Program-made: the position numbers and the translations under genes
Shown here: positions 45,329 through 58,100 of the stretch, piece after piece
Position numbering within the stretch: position 1 is the first letter of the stretch
How the letters are laid out: every line of letters starts with the position of its first letter
Source of the DNA: Lethocerus indicus
Taxonomy: Eukaryota > Arthropoda > Insecta > Hemiptera > Belostomatidae
Direction: 5' to 3'
NCBI GenBank assembly: GCA_019843655.1
Contig: JACDQD010000001.1
Coordinates: forward strand, 46,584,443-46,648,442
DNA: 64,000 bases
Notes under the pieces: model-generated
Databases searched by the model: none
Told to the model about the DNA's origin: nothing
What the model saw: the letters and a program-made list of their open reading frames with translations, nothing else

Positions 45329-46151
45329 CATCATTGTCATCATCATCATATCAATATACTACATGACAAAACAATATTAAATTGCGATTATTTCACACTA
45401 ACCTTGTTCACGAGTATTTCTTCAGTTTCATCAATAGTCATTCTTTCATCAGTCATCATTCTTTGATCCTATAAAATATAAGTTGCTTAATTTTGTTTGT
45501 TTGTTTCTTTCTTTCTCTCTCTCTCCCCCCCTCCTCCATCCACCCCTCTCCTTATCTATCTATCGTAAGTTCAATTCTTTTATATGTATGTAATAATACC
45601 TGTTCTTGGACTAAATATTCAGCCATCGGTCCCATTTCTCGCAAAGCAGCAAGTGATCGCTCAAAACTGTCCAATCTTAATGCAGTTTTCAAAGATGGTA
45701 TGAGGTCAGGTCTATTGGTGTAGCTTCCTACTACAGGCCCAGGGATCTGATAACAAAACATTTTTTTGCTGTTACTAGATCTACTACTTCACTATCATGA
45801 GCAATTGAAATAGTACCTAGAACTCACCTCAACACCAAAATTTGAAGGTGATGTATCCAGTTCCCTTTCCTGTGTAGCTTTACGGAAAAAATCGAGCTTA
45901 ACAGCCTCTTGATCAATCGGTTCTCGCAACATGTTCCATAAAGCAATACGTTGAGATACAGTAGCTCCATTCTTAAAGAACTTTTCTTCCTATAAAACAA
46001 AGGTTTTCTTCTTGTTCATAGGCCTTCAGTGTTAAATGGTCTTAAATACATATTAAACTGAATCAAAAGTCAGGTGGAATCAAGTTCCATATAATTTTTC
46101 AACAAATTACATTGTTTGATATCATTTTACTGATAAAACTGATCATGAAGG

Positions 46152-46192
<41 letters not shown>

Positions 46193-49100
46193 TACAAGCA
46201 AAAATTAATTTTGTGACATTATTTGATCGCTATATTAATTACAATTTAATAATTTATAAGACAATTTTAAAATGCTATGCTATTTACCAAGAAGGGCTCG
46301 ATATGAAGAGGGCACATCCAGTATCTAGTTGGAGCAATTGTAAGAGGTGGATCCAAACAATCTAAATGAAATGATTTCTGGCAGTAATCACACCCAATAA
46401 GTGCCTGATAAAGAGAACCCCTAAACATTTGCATAAAAAAAGTATTAATATTCACTAATAAACAAAGTACAAAAACAAAGACTGATAATTTAATACAGGA
46501 AGCAATAAGATATCAAATTAACACTGTTAATACACAGAAAAGATTTGAGTTGCATTTAATCAAAGCAACTAATGAAACCAAGGAAATTACCTACAACATA
46601 TATAACATGCAAATTATCTAGCATATAGACCTAAATAATCTTACATAAACATCAGGTACGAAAGTAATAAGATAATTATGATTTAAAGAAGAAAAAGTAT
46701 GGACAGACATAGTTCAAAAGACAAGAATGTTGTAGAAATAGAAAGGTGGTAAAGAGAAATGAAATTTCATTTAATGACAAATAATAATAATACATATACC
46801 TCCATAAATACTGAAGGGAAACATTAAAATTGGAAAAGTACATTTTAACATTTAATTCAAATAATGTAACAGCCAAACTACTTTATGAATACATATGATT
46901 AATATCTACATAGTAAATTGACTAGGAAGTGAAAAATATTATCCTCTATACAGTGCATTAATTCATTCCATCAATGAAATTATCAGAATTTACATCGCTA
47001 ACAATACTTCACCATGCACATTTCTTTAATGATTTTCAGTAGATACATAAGAGTTCCAACAAAAATTATATTCTGGCAGTTCCAAAAGAAACAAAGTAGC
47101 AGTCAGTGAGTACAACCTGTGGTAATCTGTTACTGTGTTTAAACAAATTGTTAATAACAACTAATGAATAGCAATAAATGGTTAAAATCACATGGTTAAT
47201 ATCCAGAGTAGCATCACTTGCTCATATATCCACAGATTTCATTGATATATTTAAATAGGGCCATACAATAAAAAACAATTTAAAATAAAAGATAGAATAA
47301 TTTGCTAATTCAATTATATACAAAAAGAAATACTAATAATTATACTGAAGCATAAATCAAACTAGATCCTGATACAAAAAAGGTTTACATAAAAGAAGAC
47401 CCATAAATAAATATTGATTGCAAACATAAAAAACCATTACTACTATCAGAGTAGGCAAGCATCAAAACTTCAACCATCTTAACAAAAAATCAAAACACAT
47501 TAACATTGTGATTACTTATTATCATACTATTATATATATATTTATTTATATATATATTTTATATATATCCCACTTGCCTGGAACAAAAAAAGCATGTTCT
47601 TGCTGGTAAAACTTCTGTTCCATTATACAGAATTCGCTTGGGATTCTCTGACTTCCTGCACCGTTTAGCTCTTTTTACATTAACTGTAAATGTATTTTTT
47701 ATGAATATCTGTTTGGTGGTCTACAAGAGTTTGGAATAATATGGTTCTTGTGATTTTCTGCCTCCGCTCGCTGGTTTCATCTTTTACTAGACTGGTTTCA
47801 GTTGCTCAATGTCTACAATACCTTTCCATCAGTAAATTTGTGAGTCACTTAGTGACATTAAAAAAAAAAGACTTGTGATGAGTTGGGGGGGGGGTTGGTG
47901 TGATAGGGAGCAAAACAGACTACCAACATGCCTAATTGTCTCCAACCTACCTACCTACTGGTAGAAAGTTCTGAAGATGGCGAGCAGCTGAAAACAGTCT
48001 AAAGAAAGACCAAACCAAAGAGAGCGGATAGAAAATCATAAGAACTACAGCACTTTTTTCAATTATAAAAATTAAAATAAATAAATGCCTCCAACAAGTA
48101 GATGAAAGAGAAAATTAATAAATCTCTCCTAAAAGTACGTTTGACAATTGCGTATTAAGGAGGAGCCTGGTATAGCACCCCTAAAATTGACACTATTTGA
48201 AGGTTTAGTAGAAATTAAATAGTTTAATTTTACAATGAAGACCCTTAAATGAATATTAATAAATATTGGTTTAATTTAAGTAACTTTGCTGACAGGATGA
48301 TTCATCAGCAGCTAACATGCCTCATTATATATTTTCACTGTATTACAGCTGAAATATTAATGACAATGACAAAATTAAAAAATCAGTCTAAGACCAGTTG
48401 GACTGCATAGACACGGTGATGATGTGTTGTTAAGATCACAATTTTTAGTTTGAAGTAAAATAGAAAAAGAATCTTGGAAATTTTCGAAAAACCGAAAATG
48501 AATCATCAGAATTTATCAAAAAACCAAAAATGAGGCAATTTTATTTCTAAAAGAACGTGTGACTACACAAAACATTCAAATGCTACATTATCATGGAATG
48601 AAATAACAAATTCATGATCCAATTTATTGACAAACTAATTAAAACATAAAACTGTTAACAGGCGTAATTCCATTCCCCTCTGTTAATACACAAGTGCGAT
48701 TAAGTTTTTAGTTTATATTGATGAAACTTATTTTCCCCTCTCTATTTATTAACGAATCTCTTTTTAAATATACCTTTGCGATCGCCAGGAAAATTATATG
48801 GGATTGTGCAATACATTTTTTCACTTTTAAACTCCTGCGGGTTGCTGTTAAGCGCGTTTTCAATTAACTGTTTCCAAACGTCTCGGATGGCTTGAATCTC
48901 CGGAGTGACGACCTCGGCCGTCTCTTCTTCACCTGGTTTGTCCTCTGCAACCGGAGGCAGCTTGCGCTTTTTGCCTCTGCCGCGACTTGCTGCGGCACCA
49001 GCCTTCTTTTCGCGCTTTTTCTCCTCCCGCTTCTTGGCAGCTTTCTTCTTCGCTTCCAGCTCTTTGTTCTAAAACAAAAAGGCCGAATGAAGACAGGACT

Positions 49101-52100
49101 TGCAACATTTACGTGCATAATACATCCCATGCAAACTAACTTCCAAAATGTGTACTTTCCAACTTTATAAAACTCCGATTATATATTTATTTTTACAAAA
49201 AATATGTATATGTGCACTCATGATTGAATCGCTGCTCTGCCCTCGGGAAATTCTATATTAAAATAACATTTTATTTTTGACATTGTTTTTATTGAGCATA
49301 ACTTCGACATCTATTATTCTCCATCACAGTTGAGAACATGTGTTTATCAAACTACAAATGATTATTGTAAGGTCTTTTTTATTTCTTCGTAGCTAACTCA
49401 CACCGATTCCTGTTTTTCATTGGGTTTATATAAGTTCAACATCAATCAATGGTACACTACCTAAAAAAGTACAAAATAGCCTGAGCTAAATTCTTAATAA
49501 TCAATCTTAATTATTAATCTTTTGTAATCTGTCTTAAAAACAAGTATACCTTTGAACAATTTATATAAAAGAAGAAACAATAATGAAACACAATTATTAT
49601 ATTAAGAAGAGAGGATCTAACATCATCTAATACTCTCCAAGTAAATACCCTCCAATAAGAATGACAAAATGTCTTGACTAAATTTCGACTCATAAATTCT
49701 TAATGGTTTCTAACACCATTTATTCCTTTCTTATTTTCATGGGTTTGCAGATTCTTGACAATGAAATTTAAGTTGAGAACAATGTACTATATTTGAACAA
49801 AACTGTGACTGAAGGTGCTATTTTTATCCTTCAATTTTTTGGATCAGTGAAGGTCAGATCATCCTCACCAGCTCTCTTTTTATCCTCCTTTGGTTACTGA
49901 GATTTCACAGCAACTCCTTCCACTTTAATCAACTCCAACTGCTTCTTCAGAACCACACTGGACCACACCAGCTATTCCAGAACAGACTTAATATCATTTT
50001 ACAATGTCTTTAAGAACAAAATACCACCACCATCAATATAACATATATGAACTCTATAATGTTAAAGGAATGAATATCATTTTTGTGAAAATTACAAACA
50101 ATGTAAAAAACAACTGTGTTAATGTGTATTTTCAGTAAAAACAGATTTAATCTGATCTTGAATTCAATAAAATAAAGTAAGAAAAGTTACTGTACTTTAT
50201 TTGCAAAGAAACTAAATACTCAATAAAATAAGAAAACATGTGAATTAAAATGAAGCGATGTTTCTGAGACTTCCACAATCTTAAATGAGATCATTGTTGT
50301 AAAAAAAAATTAAAAACACATTTAGCAATCTAAATAATCAAATAAAGAAAATCAGAACAAAAAACTAAAACTTTAGTTTCTTTAGCAATTACAAATTTTA
50401 CATACCTCATTACAATGTTCAAACGCTAGATGCAACATAAATAACTAAAATTAATCATTTTTATTAACTTACACATAAAAAAGACGTCAAAACAAATAAA
50501 GCTAAAATTAATGAAAACTACATATGTGGTTTGTGATATATGTTGAAAACCGATACTAAAAAGTTTATTGCAACACCCCACCTCATACCGCATCATAAAA
50601 TCCCAGCTATCCTACAGATGATGTGATCAGCACACCAGTTGCAATTTTTACTGAAAATAAAGAATATCTCTAAATAATGCGAGCAGAGTTATTTAGTAGC
50701 ATGAAACCAGTTTTTCTTTTTAGCAAAATGTAATTCATTCCTCATCCTAAATCTAAGAAAGGTATCAACTGCAGGCTTGCGATAATCCCTGTAAAAAACT
50801 ATTAAACCTATTAATTTAACAGATGTATTTTCATTATAGGCAAACAAAGGTTAAGGAAAATATAATAATCAAACAAAAACCTGCTTTCCTGTGAACAATT
50901 ACTTCTTCTTTTGTTTAGTTGAAATAATATGAAAGGAATAATTGATGAAATTATATTTTAGGACAACTAATTGATAGTAAATTACATTGAATGCAAAGTA
51001 ATGAACATGTTACTACTATTCATATTATCATAGTCCTTCCATTTCTTACTTTAAAACATCCTATACAACTTTCTGCCTTACACATGTGAAAAATCTTTGG
51101 AAATTTATTAATTCACAAATAAATCAATCAAAAAATTTAACTACATATTTTGTACTTATTATTCATATAATCAAATTTCATATTTAACATGCCAGGTTTT
51201 TCATAACTATAAATAACAGTGAAAAATGATGAGTGATTCCATTTTAACTGGTTACTCAATCTAGCAACAGGATGTGGGTACAATTTAATTTTTTATAATC
51301 AAATTAAAACAATTTCATAGCTATTAAAGTTAGTTTTCCTTTAAATCAACACTGAACATTTCAATAACTATTGTAAAACAGAATGAATATCCTCCACACA
51401 AGTCAAAGACATGTTACTGATAGCATTATTGACCAGAAAATAAACCAGGAAACCCCAACCTAAACAACTACATTGGAAATAACTTCACCTCTTCAAAATA
51501 TTCACAAAATCACCAAAAGATGCAACAACGAGATTGCAAAGATGTAATAATGAGGATACTTGTTCACACCCCCAAAAATAGAGAAATAGATCCCCTTAAA
51601 AATGAACCCAGCCAAATGAATGGCAAACTAATAGCCATCTACAAAGAACTCAAACATTAAAAATGTCTACTGCAAAATAAGTGAGAATAATTCAATAAAT
51701 AACGAAAAAATGAATGTTGGTAATATTTTATTGGTTGAAATAATACCCACATTTATTTGTTGATATTTATACACTTGTCCCATTGTTTTACTGTTTTTAT
51801 ATGCTAGTAACAAGTCATTCTGTGGGCACATCTATTTTCGCTTTATCATTTTGTCAAATATGACTTCACAATATGATGATTCCTTGAAGCCAAACAAATG
51901 AAATTATGTTCAAGAATAATTCAACCAAAAGTGATCCCATCAGCCATTAAAGCAATGCATGGAATAATTTTGACCCCCAATTCTTCATGAGCTCTTCAAG
52001 GACAACATTCAATACAACAGTCAGTATTAAAGAGGCAAGCTTGAGAATGAAGGGAATACTGGAAAAAAGGCAATTTACACATAAAATGAGATATTGTTTC

Positions 52101-55100
52101 AAGATAATGCATGAAAAATTAGGCTAGGAGGTTCTGTCATATCGCCTTATAGTCAATACTGCCTTCTCACAAGTCAAGTTTCAAAGATTTGAAAACATAA
52201 TATTCTTTACAACTAGCATATAAACAGGTAAAAATTGGGCAATGGTATACATGTACCAGGGGATTACACCCAAAAATGAATAAATTGTTCTGATTCATAA
52301 AAAAAACCATATTAAGACAAAATTCATTGGTTCCTTTACTTATTGAAATAACCTCCTATTGATACTTCCAAATTGGTTTATGCTCTATTTAATTATCTGC
52401 TTACATGTAACAATCAAAACAAATCAAAAACAACAATTTTTCTGACAATGCCAAAATTAAAAGCGACAAAAAATTTTAACCAACATCCAACAGAATGTCA
52501 AACATTTTGGTCTAACTATATTGTTTGATAATGCAAAACTTCACTAAAGAAAACCTATTCATGAACAGGCAAAATCAATTCACCACAAATTCCTAATATA
52601 AATGAATTTCACTCACTATGTAAGGAAGTAACCCTATTATCAAATGGACAATTATTTTTTTATTATAGGAATTAAAATCTTGCAGAGCATAAATATATTT
52701 AGATATTTAATAAAAATGTTACAAAATTAGATTTGTGTAGAGCATGCAAAAAATATGACTTCAGTGTCACATTCTTTCTGTAAAAGATTTCATATAATAA
52801 GAAATTTAAATGCCCAATTTAATAAAAATTTAATTTCCATCTAGCAGTCCATTTAAGGAAATGAGATGTTAAAAATATAAATAAAATAATATATAGGATA
52901 AGAATATATTATAGGAATAATTGGTATAATGGGTTCTGTCTGATGGGCCTAAACCATCAGAAAAACAACTACAAATGATGATGATAAATGGTATATTTTT
53001 TATATATTTCATTCCTTTAACATTTTTTTTTCAATAACTACAGATCCGGTACGTTGTCCAGGAAAATGAGAATACCTGCTTGACGATGCTGTTTTAATAC
53101 AAAATCACAATTTAAACAAATATGATTCTTCTGTGAGAACATGTAAGAGAGTAAGAGAGTGAGGACAAGAACATGACCATGATAAGGCTCAGTATCTTGG
53201 CCTAATTTTTTTTTGTTCCACCTCTTCCATGCAAAGAATTATAACATTTTGGAATAGTCTCGCTCCAATGTAGATCAAGAAAGTGAATTTTTTATGTCAT
53301 TCACACGAGGTCCAATGCTTCATGCAACCCAAACTTGTGCTCAGGGTGTTTATCGTGTTTTAAATAGGAGTAAAAACAATGCAGATGCTAGTGGAAGGGG
53401 CAGTCAATTTCTGGTATAGGGATGTGCTGTGGACTTAAATTCCACCTGATGATAAGGAACAATTTGTCTTCTTCTAGACGACAGTATTATTCAAATATTT
53501 CTGCATGGAAATTTGTATACTCTCTAACAATAAATAAGGCTGATATATTTCATTACAATTTTCTCAACAGCTGAGTAGCAATTTTCATGACTTACTTTAC
53601 AATTTTATTATCTATTCATTTATAATCTATATTTTCTGCAACACTGATCAATTGTTTCCTTTTTATTGGTCTTTTTTCCTGGTTTTTGAATTACAGCATT
53701 TTTGGTGCTATTCAGTTCAAACATAAGTACTTTGTATTTTTCATCATTTTAATTCCACCTGTTTTTTTTATTTTCAGCAAAACATTGCATATGTTGCTCT
53801 GAATATGCATTCTAATATTTTCAGTGACTACTGTATATTTGAAGTTTACTCTATTCCGTGTGTTCTTTAAAAAATTACAAGATTAAAAAATGCATATTAT
53901 ATTGAAATAATATAATTGTAATCCCATCACTAAGGCTGTCAGTAACTCTTTCAATGGACAGTTTAAACTTTGTTAAGAACTAATGATTCATGAAACTTTG
54001 GTTCATACTATACTGTGGATTATTTGATCTTCAGTTACAAATCGCCAAGCTCACGAATTGTTTCTTTATATTTTCTACTATCATTTCAGAGCACTTACTA
54101 TGCAATTGATGTTGCCTTTAAAATGTCTTCTTTTTTTTTCTTTGGGCTTTAACTGGAGCCAGCAACTAAGGCTATATTGCACTTGTGACCGCAGGGGCAA
54201 CTTACGATCACTGGACCCTACTTATAAACTAGCTTACAGGCTAACACCCATGGCAAATGTCAGAGGTAGCCTCGAACCACCAACCCCCGGCGGCCCTACA
54301 GACGCACGCCCCATGTCTTTTCTCATTTTCATCATACTGCTAACACATTCTCAACTGGTGTAAAGTGACAAAATAGCGACCATAAACTCAATGACACCAA
54401 ACATACCCCCCCCCCTTATTCACTGGTTTCAGGTTTTAAACACCTCCCTCCCGAAGTGTGGATATATCAATCCACTGTGAATACCTGATAATGCTGAATG
54501 CTACAATCTGTGTTTTTTAATATGCATACATACCTCAAAAAGTTTATACACTTCAAAGCATTAACAAAAATAGGATACAAAAAATAACATGGCATTATGA
54601 GCAGAAGTTACAGACACACAAATTTCTTTTCCATTTTTTTTAAATATTATGAAACCATTATCATTTTTCTGTTGTTAAAACATAGATTACGTTCATTTTA
54701 TAATTTGAACAAAAAATTTTACACCTTTTCCTAGAATTGTCATCACTAGATTCGCTCTTTTGTGGCATTTTATTTGCATTGAACAATTCACTGCAGAAAT
54801 ACCAAGAGTGTAAAACACTGTTTTTACTGTGACAGCAATTTAACATGGAATATAAGGAAATTACTAGTTCAGAAATATGCTAGGTAAATACTGAGGCAAC
54901 CAAATTTAGGGAAATCAAGATTCACAAATTATTTCTTTATTTTTTAAACTATACTGTTCTTCAAACTGCAGGCTACTGAATCCATGAATGTGGATCCTGC
55001 AGGTAAAGGTGGACAATGGGACTAGAAACAAGTTATTTTACAATAAAAAAATATTGAGAACAAACAAAAAGGTTTTTCTATGACAGAAACTGTACACAGA

Positions 55101-58100
55101 AAATAATTTCTGCACGACTGTAAAGACTACTAGATGGAAGAAAACTATACATATGAATTTATATTTTCTATAACTCCCGAGATCGAATTTAAGATTTTCA
55201 ATCTGAATCTATTCCAAAAAATCACCAAATTTACCCATTCATCTATCCATCCAAATAAAATTCACCAATGGAAATAATAATTTGTATTATAAAATGTAAT
55301 TTTCTATTAATACTGATGACTACTAAACCAAATGATAACTAATATTAACTTTCATTACTCCATTTCTGATTTGGATAAAGCAAATCTGTAAAGTGTATTA
55401 ACAGTGAGCCCAAAGTTAGCAGTAGCACTATTTACTGGTTTTAGGTGTCTGACTTAAAAAAAGGATAAAGGAATTATCTTCTATTTAAATTATGTTAATT
55501 TGTTTATAGTTATTTATTTGCAATTGTTATACATATAACAACCACAAAAATACACAACACACAATTGTGCATGTTTGTGTAATAGCCGACACGCTTACAT
55601 AAAAAAATGTTATTTTCAGTTATTGATTCATTTTTTGTTTTTATTTCAAATTAAAATTAGTTTTGTTTTGTTTTTCTTACAAATTCTGAATAAAAAACTT
55701 TGGGTACAAAACCACCGGGATTTGTACCCAGGATCATTAGGTTAGCTACTTTTAACAAAAGTGGTTTTGGAACATCCCTTCATTTATTCCTTTAAATTAA
55801 TCAAGCATAGCTTAATGGTTAAAAGCATTAGGCTGCTAACCTGAAGATCCTGGGGTGGCTCAAACCCGGCTTAAAATTTACAATTGATTAATCAAGAGGA
55901 CTATTATAACTCCAGAAATCTCAAACTACAATTTATGTTATTGCTGTTAGTTTATTTATTATTTTATCAAGCTTCTAGCAATCCATTAAACAGTGTCACT
56001 GTTGAGGTACTTGTTTTCCGGGCTCCCTGTTATTACTGCAAGTCCAAATTATCAATATACAATATGAATGTACTACCCTTTTGAATATACAATAACAGAT
56101 GGGATGATTAGGTTAAATTACACATTTACAAGTTCCAAAAAGTGACTAGTACTTATTATTCAATGGACAGAGTGAGGGATAACATGCAAACTAGGGTGAT
56201 TTCAAACATAATAAAGACAGTGGCATACACTCCCAATATGAAGTACAGAGGTAAAATTGACATTAGGCTCGTAGCAATAAAAATACATACCTAAAATGTA
56301 TACCAATAAAATGCCTCATCAATAATGTCTCATGTATGGATTGACAATTCTACAAAGTATTTAAAGTAGACTAGTCAGATTTCTCTTGACTGAAAAAACT
56401 TACATTACAAGGCCATTAATTTAATATCACGTGAAATACATCACGGTTTTCATTAGAGATGTAAACAAATAAGGATTAATGAAAATCTCAGTGCCAGACA
56501 CAACATTTAAACAGATTGAGACACAATATGAGAAAGTATATCTAAACCATGAAATTAAGAGCTTTAATAAAATTTAAAATATGATGCCAATTTCTGAAAA
56601 ATTTCATCTCGGGCATACTATTCTTGGGACTCAGAGAATATGTTAGATCCATAATGACAAACTCCAAGATTAATACAAGCAACCAACCAAGATATAACAC
56701 ACTTCAAGGATTAGTAATTGCTATTAAAAAGAAAATAGCAAAGGCTTTTAACCAGATCTAAATTAGACCAACTGATCGGAGCTATACTAACATCGCAATA
56801 TAAAAAATAGGGTACCTTTCTTGAAGTGCACGCACGACAGAACCAATCACCAGCAGGAATATCTTCTTCTTCCATCGGAGGATTCCTAAACAGGAAAAAT
56901 ACTTATATTAAATCTTTGATAAAAACAAAAAACATATATCATAAACAGTAATAGAAGGCAATAGTAGTATAATTCAAATTACGTTCGTGGGGAAATATCA
57001 AACTCGTTCATAAACCTAAACAGCAAATAATTATAGATATCTCACAGACAAATCAGGTGAAATGAGTTGGGACAAGCATCGCAACATAGCAGGCTTCCGC
57101 CTTCGCCACACGAGTAGCAATAATTCTTGTTGTGCTGTTTCCCCGGCTTCCTGAAATACTTGTGCCTCTGAGGAGGCTTGCGCCGTTTCCCATCATTTTT
57201 CCCAGCCGGCGGAGCTATCAACTTCTGTATTTGCTGGAAAATACAAAACTCATTCAGGGGCTTTGAAAATAGTTAGAATATATTGATGCGTATCCACACT
57301 GCATTCAGTCAAAAATTTGCAATTGGGGAAAATTTTCAGAAGAAACTTGAGAAGAAATTAGTTATATTATATTTTACTATTATATTATATTATATTGGAC
57401 CTTGCCAATAATGACTGCATGCAATACCTATGAAGTCAGTTATAGTCTTGTTTTTTTTATATTGCACAACTCGAATAATAAGTATTGTTTTTTTCATAAA
57501 CATTTCTTTCTTTGACGACAAGTTTTAAAAAAGATACATTTTATTTTAAATAATTTTCAAATTGTTATAACTTATATCTGAACAATGTTAAGCATAAACC
57601 AGTTTGAATAAATATTATAATTTATTATAAAGATTAATAAAACAGAGAAGAAAGAAAAATAAGATATAAATGCAAATACCCTATTGTTCATTATCTATTT
57701 TTAAATCACTTCTTCTTGTTAAATGTCTTCTTTTTTTTATTGTACAACTTGTGTAATAAGTATTGATTTTTACATAAACAATTCTTTCTTTGAAGGTCAA
57801 TTTTAATAAAGGGTCATAAATAATCTTCAAATATTTATATCAGAACTGTGTTAACAATGAAAAAAATTTAAATTAATTATAGTTCATTATGAAAAGAGAA
57901 ATAAGAAAAATCTAATACCTCTTTTTATTTATATTGAACCTTGCCAATAATAACAGCATGCAATATATCATATGAAGTAGTTATAAAAATATTTTAACAA
58001 AGGGGACAGGTTATAAAAAAGGGTTGACTTTTTATTATAAATCATTTTCAAATGTTTAAAATGTATTCAATCATTCTAACCACTCACTCAATAGTTTTGT

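Larger units (their letters stand above)
49069..56815 (-). other. PHF12 intron 3 (between exons 3 and 4)
   Basis: A 7.7 kb AT-rich intron. Apart from the SINE fragment at 54207-54300 and the tRNA-like inverted pair at 55700-55873, no nested gene or repeat was recognised. Short frames inside it show no similarity. Confidence 0.5.

Noticed and set aside
47571..47578. GT donor at CAA|GTGGG for PHF12 exon 5
   Set aside because: It would give the wrong phase for the next exon and destroy the PHD2 spacing, whereas the GC donor three bases upstream fits both.
49840..49990. Processed pseudogene on the minus strand ([15 protein letters not shown] segment)
   Set aside because: The segment is short, broken by stops, and I could not assign it to a family.
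55804..55873. Functional tRNA-Ser(GCT) gene
   Set aside because: The anticodon arm fits, but the T arm is broken, there is no long variable arm typical of serine tRNAs, and a second degenerate copy lies next to it.
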